A DNA stretch of 64,000 nucleotides, taken from Nephrocerus scutellatus (lineage: Eukaryota; Arthropoda; Insecta; Diptera; Pipunculidae). Made by a program: the position numbers and the translations under genes. This document shows, one piece after another, positions 11,236 through 21,492 of the stretch (position 1 is its first letter; the number at the start of each line of letters is the position of its first letter). The stretch is from NCBI GenBank assembly GCA_947095585.1, contig OX352761.1:85750419-85814418 (forward strand), written 5' to 3'. A model generated the notes under the pieces. That model did not search any database. It saw only the letters and a list, made by a program, of their open reading frames with translations, and was not told the origin of the DNA.

Positions 11236-12864
11236 ATACAGGGTGTACAAGAATTCGTGGCACAAACGAAGCAGGGTAATAGCGGAGGTCGTTTGCAACC
11301 AAAATAGCCAAATGAAGTTTTATTGAATTGTTGATGGTTAAAAAGTTATTCCATTTTTAGTATTTTTGGGTAAAATCGCATACGCCGACACTAAAAAATT
11401 AATATAAAAAAACCAACAGTTCTTTTTTTTATGTTTATTTTTTAGTACGATCTGGAAGAGTGTGCCTTTCCAATAAAGTCATTTTTATGAACTTTATTAT
11501 CTTCTGTCAAATTAAAACAATAAATTTGTGATATCTTTTTGTTATCAAAATTTTTTGATTGATTTTTAAGTAGCTCTGGCGGAAAAACAATGTACTATAG
11601 AAAGTTGACCAACTATCAGAAAAACTTGCGACATTAATACAGATTCTTAAATGGTATCACGCATAGGAATATTCAAAACAGAATGGTTTTTATCAATTGT
11701 TTTGTGGTGTACGTAGAGTTTTAAAACAGAGATACGTACTTTTGACCTTACATCACTTTACACACTGTAACTCTTGGACGCTTCTAGCTACAAGATCACT
11801 GTTGGTCTATTTTGATAGAAAACTAAATCTTTAAGGTCAAAAAAATGTAATTTTTTTTAAATTCTTAAAACCATTACCGATATAAACGTCGTCAAAGTCA
11901 AAAAAAAAAGGTTTTTTTTAAATTTTAAAGTCCATTCTACAATAACTTAAAAAATGTACATTGTTTAATCTTAAAAATTTAATTTTCCTTCAAAAAAGAT
12001 TAACAGTAACCTTGTAGCTGGAAGTGTTCAAGTGTTATAGGGTGTAAAGCATGTAAGATCAAAAGTACGTTTTCAATCATTTCACAAACCTTTAATTTTA
12101 ATCCTGTTCCTCCTGTTGACCTATTGCAGAAATATTATGAGGTGAAGTTGTAGAAAATTCAAAGGGCTTTAATACTGCATTTGTCAAAAAAAAATTATCC
12201 CAGATCATTTTTCGAAATAATCGCGTTTGAAAATAAAATTTTAAAAAAACCTTTCTACATTTTTTGACCTTAAAGATTTAGTTTTCTATCAAAATATACC
12301 AACAGTGATATTGTAGCTTGTTCAAGGGTTACAGTGTGTAAAGTGATGTAAGGTCAAAAGTACGTATCTCTGTTTTAAAACTCTACGTACATCACAAAAC
12401 AATTGATAAAAACCATTCTGTTTTGAATATTCCTATCCGTGATACCATTTAAGAATCTGTATTAATGTCGCAAGTTTTTCTGATAGTCGGTCAACTTTCT
12501 ATAGTACATTGGTTTTCCGCCAGAGCTACTTAAAAATCAATCAAAAAATTTTGGATAGCAAAAAGACATCACAAATCTATTGTTTTAATTTGATTGATAA
12601 TAAAGTTTTTAAAAATGACTTTATTGGAAAGGCACACTCTTCCAGATCGTACTAAAAAATAAACATAAACAAAAGAACTGTTGGTTTTTTTTTTAAATTA
12701 ATTTTTTAGTGGCGGTGTATGTGATTTTACGCAAAAATACTAAAAATGGAATAACTTTTTAACCATCAACAATTCGATAAAACTTCATTTGGCTATTTTG
12801 GTTGGAAATGACCTCCGCTATTACCCTTCTTCGTTTGTGCCACGAATTCTGGTACACCCTGTAT
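11236..12864. mobile_element. 1.6 kb foldback element with about 600 bp inverted arms
   Basis: The ends are tatacagggtgtacaag at 11236 and the reverse complement ending at 12864. Matching arms run inward from there: the missing-base comparison of gaattcgtggcacaaacgaag, cggaggtc, aaaatagccaaatgaag, ttaaaaagttattccat, gtacgatctggaagagtg and cctttccaataaagtcat with their reverse complements at 12600-12850 shows few differences. The arms extend to about 11860 on the left and 12240 on the right. The 380 bp centre contains blocks shared with 37440-37760. There is no transposase. TATA or TA flanks both ends, which may be target duplication. A non-autonomous DNA transposon (foldback MITE) is likely; superfamily unknown. 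Confidence 0.75.
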
Positions 12865-12949
12865 ATATTTATAGTCTATACCCTGAAATTTTCCTGCAAA
12901 CACAAAACCGATAACGGTGCTCAGACATTGCACTACCGTGTGCAAACAA

Positions 12950-13840
12950 TCTAATATATAAAAATCTCGTGTCACTGTGTTTGGGTCTCAACTGCTCCGA
13001 AACGGCTCTTCCGATTGTTATGATATTTTTTAATGTATATTTGGTAGGTATGAGAATAGGTTTTAAAGTGAATAAAAAAATTGAGAACGACTGGACCGAT
13101 TTGGCTAACTTTTTTTAAAAAAATTCGCCATAGTCCGAATAAGGTTTATGCGAAAAAAAATAGAAAAGAATTCGGAAACTGAAAGTGCTGTTTTCCATAG
13201 GATTTATGTATGAACTTGCGACCATAACTCACGATTCGAACGATGGGTTAGCGTAATTCTTTTTTTGTTTTGTTCGTTATAGTCCTAGGAAACAAAGACA
13301 ATTACGATGGAAAGTCGAAAAATTCGGGAAAATTTGGAAAACGATAAATTGGATATATTTTGAGGAAATAACTCTATTGAATGTTTTCGGTGAAATAAAA
13401 ACTTTGGAAAAACGCATTCTAGCCTAACTTAAAATAAAATTAAGTTTGTGTTAATTCGCGATCAGTCCAGCAAAAGTCGTTATTTCATTTCTGTTCCAAT
13501 AGATTCCAATTGTTTGGGTTACGCACGCAAATGTCATTTGACAGCTTCTTCTTTTCTTTTTGATTTTGTGGGCAAAAAGATCTCCAAAAGACCACAAAAG
13601 ACCCCGAAAAGAATCACAAAAAGACCTCCGAAAGTCCCTTAAAATCCACAAAAATCATTAAAGATCCCCAAAAGAACTCCATAAGACCCTAAAAGACCCA
13701 AAATTAAAAAATGTAACACAATGATGTGACTAATACTGTGACTCGATATCGCAAAACAAATAGCTTTTCACAAGTTCACAAAACGATTACAAACAAATTT
13801 ATTGAAAGTGGGACAGGACAACGTCTGTCGGGTCAGCTAG
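12950..13840 (+). mobile_element. non-autonomous Helitron with both ends
   Basis: The left end begins TCTAATATATAAAAATCTCG, the TC start and ATCTCGTGTC block typical of arthropod Helitrons. The right end is gacaacgtctgtcgggtcag followed by CTAG, the CTRR terminus, with a short GACA/TGTC hairpin just before it. It is inserted between A (12949) and T (13841), as Helitrons do, with no target duplication. Internally there is a gactggaccgatttggcta block and a run of degenerate aaaagaccccaaaa-type repeats at 13575-13705. It encodes no Rep/helicase, so it needs an autonomous partner. Confidence 0.8.
13575..13705 (+). repeat. degenerate aaaagacc minisatellite inside the Helitron
   Basis: About 130 bp of imperfect 11-16 bp units such as aaaagaccacaaaagacccc and aaaagacctccg. 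It explains the short Lys/Pro/Arg-rich frames here, which are not genes. Confidence 0.6.
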
Positions 13841-14429
13841 TAATAATATATCTATGTATAAAAATATATTTAACGATGGCCATTCGACTTATCCATAGAC
13901 AATTCTGATACAATTTAATATAGGAACTAAATAAGAATCGACAGTATATTATAATCAAGTAGTATGCAGATATGTCCGTAATATAATACTAAAAGTTTCG
14001 TGAAATTTTTAGTACCATTATTAATACAAATTGGTGTTTTACTATTGCTATTGAAGATATATGAACGTAATATCATACTATACGGTTGAAGACATAATGC
14101 GGCCTTATTTTAGAAATAATACGAAAATATTGGCTTTAAGGAGTTTATATTACAAATTTAGGTAGTCGCTTAGGAGTCCCTCTTAGCACTTAAAAGAGGC
14201 AAAAAGGCATTATGCAGTCTGTACGTAGAGATGCACTGCCCAAACGCACAACAATCTATAACCAGCAACATGAGTAGCACTAGCACACCGCCTTTTAAAG
14301 AATGTAAAATAAGCAGCTTCGTCACCTATTGTAAATAATAATTCATTATTATTCTGCACTACCTAGCAGAAATAGATTCGGTTTACTTTATGCGGAATTA
14401 AAACTTTTTAGGTTTATTTCAAGGCATTT

Positions 14430-15139
14430 TTAAGTACTCTATATTAACTTCGCGTGCCCGTGGCTGGCTGGCTGGTGGGCAGAAACTTGTGATAAATTTT
14501 TAACACAATTTTGTGTCCGATTTTATTTAAACTTTGCACACATGTGTATCTCCCATGACAATACTTTCTTTTAAAATTTTGGTTCCCTCGGTCCCCGGGG
14601 TCTGGGGACACCCATACAAATTTTATAAAAAAAGTACCCGATTTTCTTTAAATTTTATACGCATGTATATCTCAGATATCTGTCAAGACTCTTCAAATCC
14701 AGGAACTTAACCATAACATCCAAGCTGCTGATATATAAGACAATGGTCATACCAGTACTTACATATGGATCCGAGACTTGAGTGCTGAGCAAAAAGCATT
14801 CTGACCTCTTAGCCGCGTTCGAGAGAAAAGTCTTACGGAGAATTGTTGGCCCCGTATGTGAGGAAGAACGATTTCGGAGACTCTATAATGATGAGATCTA
14901 GAGCCAGATATGATGATGATCTCAGATGTACAACACTTTTTGCAACAATTTGGAAGTGTTCGGGCCCCGCGGTCCAAAAAAGTACCCGATTTTCTTCAAA
15001 TTTTATATGCATGATTATCTCCAATTGACAAAACTGTTTGTAAAAATTTAGAAGTAATTGAGCCCCGGGGTCGGGTATGGGGACCCATACAAATTTTCTA
15101 AAAAAAATTACCCAATTTTAAATTTTATGGGTTGTTTTA
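14430..15139 (+). repeat. family Y element, copy 1 (interrupted)
   Basis: The left end is tactctatattaacttcgcg followed by a gtggctggctggctgg block. Then come about three tandem units of 110-140 bp, each with tttaaattttatacgcatg, a tatctc block, ttggacaac-like sequence, a GC-rich gccccggggtc block and cccatacaaatttt. The right end is ttttatgggttgtttt, reached at 15139. A 241 bp retroelement piece sits inside at 14678-14918. The subterminal inverted repeat (attctcta / tagagaat) plus central tandem repeats fit Helentron-related non-autonomous elements (HINE/DINE type), an inference. Confidence 0.65.
14678..14918 (+). mobile_element. 241 bp RTE-family-2 fragment with 9 bp target duplication
   Basis: The insert reads as the end of the second RTE-like reverse transcriptase (MVIPVLTYGSET, stop, VLSKKHSDLLAAFERKVLRRIVGPVCEE, FRRLYND), then jumps to a tgatgatg tail. 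It is bordered by atctcagat at 14669-14677 and again at 14919-14927, and removing it restores a normal family Y monomer. This is a clean target-primed insertion of an internally deleted copy. Confidence 0.7.
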
Positions 15140-15524
15140 TTAAATTCTCTATAATAACATCGCGTGCACGGTTGTCTGTGGCTGGCTGAGTAGCTGGTGG
15201 AATCTTGCGATCAATTTTAAACACACTTCCTAAAGACTGATTTTCTTTCTTTAAAATTGGGAAATGATCCGGCCCCGGGTTCGCGGGCTTCCATTAAATT
15301 TTTGTTAAATTTACCCGATTTTATTTAAATTTTATACACATGTGTATCTCTAATGGACAACCCTTTGTGTAAAAATTTTGTAGAGGTCGTGACCCGGGGG
15401 CGGGTTGGCTCCCATAAATTATTTTTTAAAAAAGTTACTTGGTTTTCTTCAAATACACATGTGTCTCTCTGATTAGAGAATTTACAATAAAAATTTTAAT
15501 TTTTATTGGTTGTTTTTTTTATTT
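15140..15524 (+). repeat. family Y element, copy 2, head-to-tail with copy 1
   Basis: Begins taaattctctataataac directly after the gggttgtttta end of copy 1, with no spacer. It has a ggctggctgag block and about two internal units (cacatgtgtatctc at 15336-15350). It ends gattagagaatttacaat then ttttattggttgtttttt near 15522. Confidence 0.65.
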
Positions 15525-15671
15525 TAGGTCTCTTTATGGGCAACCGCAATGGCTTCTGCAAAAATCTATACGCAAGTCAAAAGATCGAAAGCGGCAAAGC
15601 CGATAACAAAACCAATAAAATAAGAGATCGAGATAAAGGTTAGGAAATCGTTTGCCAGAGAGGACCTAAGT

Positions 15672-15945
15672 TTTGAAAAAAAAACAACCCATAAAAATTA
15701 CATGTGCAAAGTTTGAATAATCGGCCCGATCACTTCCAAATTTTAACAGAAAGTGTTGTAATCGGATACCCATGTGTATACAATTTGAGGAAAAGCGGTT
15801 AATTTCTTAAAAATTTACTTCACTTCACTTCGAAATTTTTATTAAAAGTGTTGTTATCGGAAATACGCACATGTGCATAAAATTTTTAGAAAATCGGGTT
15901 AATTTATAAGAATTAAGAATTATAAGAATTTTATAAGAATTGGGG
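15672..15945 (-). repeat. family Y element, copy 3, inverted
   Basis: Starts aaacaacccataaaaatt (the family right end in reverse) and carries two monomers on the minus strand, with cccgatcacttccaaattt and acatgtgcataaaatttt. The left end is missing; it runs into an aagaatt microrepeat at 15915-15945. Between copies 2 and 3 lie 145 bp of unassigned sequence edged by taggtctc and ggacctaag. Confidence 0.6.
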
Positions 15946-15947
15946 CC

Positions 15948-16045
15948 TAGTGGTGAGCGAAATTGGTCGTGCAGTCTTGTCTTGGTCAGTTGCAAGACCA
16001 AGACTGAGTGTGCAAGACCAAGACCAAGACCAAGATCATGTATGC
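15948..16045 (+). repeat. GACCAA-type repeat with a hAT-like tip
   Basis: tagtggtgagcgaaattgg precedes several caagaccaagac units. The same tip and repeat open the composite at 39919. No second end was found nearby, so this is probably one end of a truncated element. Confidence 0.5.
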
Positions 16046-16059
16046 AAGAGTCAAGTAAA

Positions 16060-16290
16060 AAGATGTCAATTGTCTAACGAAAATTTGAATAGCTGATTTC
16101 AATTTATTTTTTTTGTAAGCTATTTAACGGTTAATAATTTTGATTTTACTACATTAAATGTCTGTGGGGTACTCTGGCACCCCACGATAGTATTAATAAC
16201 TACAAAATAAAGGGTAGTATTCTAGAGGTAACAATATATAACGATAATAAAAAAACAGTAACCTGTGGCAGTAGTTTGTCGTTGGGGTGA
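16060..16290. other. intron 4, one short hairpin only
   Basis: Contains a perfect 6 bp stem (gtgggg ... ccccac) around 16165-16186 but no other recognised feature. Confidence 0.35.
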
Positions 16291-16299
16291 CTACCGAAT

Positions 16300-16740
16300 C
16301 AGTTATTTATTTTTCACACGCCGAAAGAAAGACGAAAGTGACTGTTTCGTACGCTTTAAACTAGCCTCGAAAGTAGCCCATAACAACACTAGTTATGTTA
16401 TGGTATAAATGTCTTTTGTTATTTACTACAATCTCAGCGAACACATTGCGCATGAGCAAGAATTCTCTTTTTTTTGTCGTTTGTGATTTCTGCTTCTCTC
16501 TCGATTTAGTAGAAAAACCGGTTTGGACGCGTGAAAAATTCATTTCTTTGTTATTTACTGCAGTCACAGCGAACACACATTCTCACATTTCTGCTTCTAT
16601 CTCGATTTAGCAAAAAAACCGGTTTGGACGCGTGAAAAATAGCGTACATGACTTGCAGAAAAGTGATCATCGTGCTCGTTAGATTGCCGAACTCGGCTAC
16701 CACCTCGTCGTTCGACCTCGCACGATTAACTCCACTTTCC
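16300..16740 (+). repeat. dispersed repeat family X, copy 2, with internal duplication
   Basis: Shares blocks with 8260-8612. Internally a roughly 100 bp segment occurs twice (about 16415-16535 and 16545-16640): ttgttatttact, cagcgaacaca, ctcgatttag, aaaaaccggtttggacgc and gtgaaaaat. Then agattgccgaactcggctac and cctcgcacgatt follow. The opposing short frames across it are repeat artefacts. Confidence 0.55.
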
Positions 16741-17159
16741 TTGCTCGTTATGTAATATACTATAAAATTGTTAAATTGCTGCTTGGTGGGCTATGTAATT
16801 CTTTCTATACGTTTTTAGATTTTTGGTATTTTCATACTTCTGTTCTGTTTTGTTTTTTTCGAATTTTGCTAGTTGACAAGTATCCCATCTACAGATTTTT
16901 TAAATTAATACGAAAACTAAAAAGTCTAAAATTTTAAATTTATGGATGTAACAGTGATTATTAATATAAAAACTTTCCGTATATTTTCTTTCTTACTTAC
17001 TTTTCGTAATTTCGGCTTATAACCATAGTTTGAAAAATAATCGCTGATAAGTTTTATTTTGACTAAAGTCACAATCTCTTCTAAATTTCCTAAAGGTTAA
17101 TCTATAACGCTGATTATGACACGTCATAACGTCCAAACCACTGAAGGTATCAACGCCAT

Positions 17160-18880
17160 TTTCACACTATATGTTCGGTTTATCGGTTAAGTTTATCTTT
17201 TTTTGGACCCGGTAGGAGTGAAGTTAGAGTCGAGATATTTACAAAGGTGTGTATTTACGCATGTGAAGTTTTTAACAAATAACAAAATTAACAGAATCTC
17301 ATATGTATACAGCCTGCATATGTATTGGTAAAAATAACATTTGTTATTTTGAATTTAGAGGTTCGCTGTAAAGCAGATTAACAAGCTCACATATATGTCT
17401 CACTAAATTGACCCACACCTGTGTCTTCCTAAAGGAATAATCTATCGAATAGAGTTTGTTAGATTACAATGCAGAGGGGAAGAGGCATTTGTGCATCGGT
17501 TTGAACTTTTGTTATTTTCATGAAATTCGTCAATTTGGCGGTTCTCTGTCAAGCGGATTGGCCAATTCCCAGAGATGTCTCACAATATTGACCCTCACCT
17601 GTGTCTTCCTAAAGGAATAATCTATCGAATAGAGTTTGTTAGATTACAATGCAGAGGGGAAGAGGCATTTGTGCATCGGTTTGAACTTTTGTTATTTTCA
17701 TGAAATTCGTCAATTTGGCGGTTCTCTGTCAAGCGGATTGGCCAGTTCGCAGAGATGTCTCACTATATTGACCCACACCTGTGTCTTCCTAAAGGAATAA
17801 TCTATCGAATAGAGTTTGTTAGATTACAATGAAGAGGGGAAGAGGCATTTGTGCATCGGTTTGAACTTTTGTTATTTTCATGAAATTCGTCAATATAGTG
17901 AGACATCTCTGGGAACTGGCCAATCCGCTTGACAGAGAACCTCCAAATTGACGAATTTCATGAAAATAACAAAAGTTCAAACCGATGCACAAATGCCTCT
18001 TCCCCTCTGCATTGTAATCTAACAAACTCTATTCGATAGATTATTCCTTTAGGAAGACACAGGTGTGGGTCAATATAGTGAGATATCTCTGGGAACTGGC
18101 CAATCCGCTTGACAGAGAACCTCCAAATAGACGAATTTCATGAAAATAACAAAAGTTCAAACCGATGCACAAATGCCTCTTTCCCTCTGCATTGTAATCT
18201 AACAAACTCTATTCGATAGATTATTCCTTTAGGAAGACACAGGTGTGGGTCAATATAGTGAGACATCTCTGGGAACTGGCCAATCCGCTTGACAGAGAAC
18301 CTCCAAATTGACGAATTTCATGAAAATAACAAAAGTTCAAACCGATGCACAAATGCCTCTTCCCCTCTGCATTGTAATCTAACAAACTCTATTCGATAGA
18401 TTATTTCTTTAGGAAGACACAGGTGTGGGTCAATTTAGTGAGACATCTCTGGGAACTGGCCAATCCGCTTGACAGAGAACCTCCAAAATAAAAAAAATTT
18501 CATTAAAATTGCAAATGTTCACATTCATAACAAAAGCTTAATTCTGCCCGTACGGTTATACAACATATTTTTTTTCATAGAGCATTCCTTAAGGAAGACT
18601 TGGCTATTAGTGGCATCTATGGAACAAAGCTGTGAGCTGGTTAAATTTTATTACAGTGAACATATATTTAACAAATACAAAATGTTTGCATTCTGTTAAA
18701 TAGCATTACCCATACATACAAATATTTTGTTATTTGTTAAAAACTTCACATCCGTGTGTATTTATGGTCTGATTTGGCTTATATTTTGAATATATATGGC
18801 TTTTTTTGGTGCTCCGATATGTTTATTTTTTTGGATGGTAGGTGCACACTGGAGTCGAAATATTTACGAAAATGTGTAAT
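17160..18880. repeat. long palindrome of 180 bp tandem units
   Basis: Three direct units (key block cctaaaggaataatctatcg starting at about 17428, 17608 and 17788) are followed, after a switch near 17893, by three inverted units (cgatagattattcctttagg around 18034, 18214 and 18394). Unit length is 180 bp and units differ by only a few bases. The switch occurs at a shared tcaat, where gaaattcgtcaat of a direct unit joins atagtgagacatctc of an inverted one. Outside the array the inversion continues: tgaagtttttaacaaataac near 17268 faces gttatttgttaaaaacttca near 18730. A transcript across it would fold into a long hairpin. The outer flanks carry ttggacccggtaggag-type sequence also seen at 5140, so a Helitron-like host element is possible. 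Confidence 0.85.
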
Positions 18881-18929
18881 TATATGTTTATCTGCAACGA
18901 ATTTGGGCTTCTTTGTGGCCTTGGGTTTT

Positions 18930-19275
18930 CGTTGGTGAGGAGGAGGGGGAGGGTTATCGACGGTCCTCGAGTAACGCCTGAGTTATCGGCTGGTATATTT
19001 CTATTTGCATCAGCAGAATAGTGCGATCAAACCTCCACGTGGTGGCCGCTGGTAATTTTCCTCCAATGCAGGAAAAGCGGAATGATCGGGCTAGTCCCTT
19101 CAAAGTAAGGTTGGCGCGAGGCCAATTACCTCGCCCGTAAAAAATTGTTATTACGGAGCCCAAAATCAGTCCCGGATGCACTGATGAACGACGACCACGG
19201 CAACGAAAACGGCTAAGCGATTTAAGACAACTTGTCTCATGGAACGTATGCTCACTGTATAGAGCTCGAGCTGCA
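18930..19275 (+). mobile_element. RTE-like 5' end fragment (3' truncated)
   Basis: GC-richer sequence with a gaggaggagggggaggg start. Near 19195-19275 a plus-strand frame reads RPRQRKRLSDLRQLVSWNVCSLYRARAAL broken into pieces, resembling the start of RTE-type open reading frames, where a TWNVRTLYRAGAL motif opens the endonuclease. It stops abruptly at about 19275. A related gagtccagggtaacgccgg block lies at 57205-57225. Confidence 0.45.
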
Positions 19276-19569
19276 CTGTAAAAATGTGCGTATTTCTGGT
19301 TTTAGATGCTGATTACAGTAAAAGGATTGTACTACATCGAATTCGTGCTAAACTATCTTAATTGGATTTTCTGTTCGCAGACCACCAATTTGAATAACCA
19401 GTTATGAGCAGTTCTAATCAGTTCCAATGATCAGTTCTAATTTTTAATCAGCAATTAATAAATAAAAGACCAGAAAAAATGAAACTACTTCAAATATTTC
19501 TGAAAAAACAACATCAACAGCAAAATGATAAATGATTTTAAATTTGTTTTATTGAAACTGTAGAATTTG

Positions 19570-19830
19570 GGAAATAAATATATAATTTGCGCACGCGTAA
19601 AGGGGTTTGCACCCTTATAATGCTCGGCTATTTGCTTGGCACAGCGTGGGCGTAAATGCAAATGAGGAGATGTCTGTGAGCTTGTGTTTTGAATGCATTT
19701 GGTTTAGTTGTTGGAAGAACCCGGCCACAAATAATATTTAAATTAAAACATAAAAAGTGATTGTATATGTGTGTAGGTATGTATGTAACGGTTATGAATG
19801 TGGTATTTTGAAGCAAGGAAGTTTATAACG
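19570..19830 (-). mobile_element. CR1/Jockey-like 3' end fragment
   Basis: Minus strand reads AFKTQAHRHLL followed by stops and a 3' UTR block (cattataagggtgcaaaccc, cgtgcgcaaatt). It matches the ends of the elements at 21060-21490 and 58640-58992. Only the last part of the reverse-transcriptase gene and the UTR remain. Confidence 0.55.
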
Positions 19831-19839
19831 CATTATACG

Positions 19840-21050
19840 GCTATCACTTCGTCAACTTCAATGCATGCCGGAATTATTGCCTAATGTTACTTGAATTTAA
19901 TATAGAAAGGGCAAAGTGGGTTTTCCCTTACCAAAGCGTATCTATAGAATATTATGTTGTGTTTAAGCAAAGTCACATGTCTATGTGATAACAGAGCAAA
20001 AGAGATGAACCTGTAGGCACATCAGGATCCATGACTACAAAATGAATAATGGAGAAGGACGCGTCAAGACGTGTAGCGCACCTATACGGTTATTAGGATA
20101 CGGCTCGAAGGACTCAAATTAAGAGGTTCTCTATCTATTTTTTTATAGCAAAATTTGTTTTTGTTCATTTTTGCAGCTGTATTCTCTTTTTTTTTCAACA
20201 AGATATTCACCATGTGTGCATTGCTTTTTTGTGAAATTGTATTCGCTTGCAAACAACATTGTCCAAAGAAATAACGTATTCATTGATGCAGCACCTTTAG
20301 ATGTATGGGGGCGGGGTACTGTGTCCCTAAGTGTTTCTCAAGTGACGTTCATTAAGAAAGTTATGAAAAGTGTGCAGTACGTTTTTGTTTGATTTGTTTA
20401 CAAAATCCGGCTGACACACCGCATTACATTATGTTAATGTTTAATACATATTTCACCATCCCAAGACGACATAATCTTTTTATTGGCATTTTCCATAAGC
20501 ATGTTTTTTCTTATCATTTCAATTCCCTTGTGGCTTTCATTATATACAACAGAAGGGGTAAAGTTGACATAGCTTATGGCCATCCACTCCTGGTCAGGTT
20601 AGTTAAATTTGAATAAGATACTCGAGTGTGCATCAATTTCATTGCACCTACTTCATTTAATGTGCGACTCAACACAAATTAAATGAGCTTTACATACGTT
20701 GAAATCCTTGTGTTTTAATTAACCTCTTGATAAATGCTAAGGTGATAAACATTCATATTATGCGACCCGAATTATGTAGGATGTTCTATCGAAACGTTGT
20801 AGGTGTTTTATTCAAACATTTCTAGCAGGCAATTAGTTAACTTTTATTTCAAATGATTTCAATATGGATATCTGGCGCAAAGAAATTCAAATTATATCTT
20901 TCTATGTGCCATTCCTAAGATGATCAATAAATGGCACGTAATGAAGAAGGCATCATTTTCTGACCACATGTATATAAGATTTAATATAGAAACACCAAAC
21001 AGTGCTCAATCCTTTTAAAGAACCCCTAAACACACTTTTTGGCAAGTCTT
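19840..21050. other. intron 4, no feature recognised
   Basis: About 1.2 kb AT-rich sequence. The short frames at 20171-20616 and 21002-21226 have no recognisable motif and overlap in different frames; I treat them as chance. Confidence 0.45.
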
Positions 21051-21059
21051 CTAAGACCA

Positions 21060-21491
21060 ACTTGACATACGTACCCCAATTAGCTCGATTTTTTTATTTT
21101 TATTTTTTTATCGCGCACGCTACAAGGGGTTCGCACCCTTATAATACTCGGCTATATGCTTGGCACAGCCTAGGCGTTAAGGAAGAGGAGGAGAAAAGAG
21201 GAGGTGTCTATGAGCTTGTGTTTTGAATGCCTGTGGATCATAGTGGGGTGGGAAGACAGAGCTTGGCAGAGCATCCCACATACATGTTGTACGGCTGAAG
21301 AACGAATCCCTGAATTTAACTGTACGTCCGAAGATGGGCTTGAGGGTAAACTGATGAGCATTTAGAGCGCCACGAGTATTGCGTTTGAATTCAATGAGAG
21401 GTGGCATGCAGCTGGCTATTTCTCTTGAGCACTGCTGGTAGAAGAAGCGATAAAACAGTGAATTGCCGATCTTGTCAGCAATCATGAACAC
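21060..21491 (-). mobile_element. CR1/Jockey-like non-LTR 3' fragment
   Basis: The minus-strand frame 21491-21177 reads as a reverse-transcriptase C-terminal tail: IASCMPPL, KRNTRGALNAHQFTLKPIFGRT, FRDSFFSRTTCMWDALP, SSVFPPHYDPQAFKTQAHRHLL. The 3' UTR follows (cattataagggtgcgaacc) and an A/T tail at about 21085. This is a 5'-truncated insertion. Its 5' end abuts the I-like element starting at 21493 on the other strand. Confidence 0.65.
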
Positions 21492-21492
21492 C

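Noticed and set aside
17431..18490. CRISPR-like array
   Set aside because: Units are 180 bp with no unique spacers and they invert half-way; the genome is eukaryotic.
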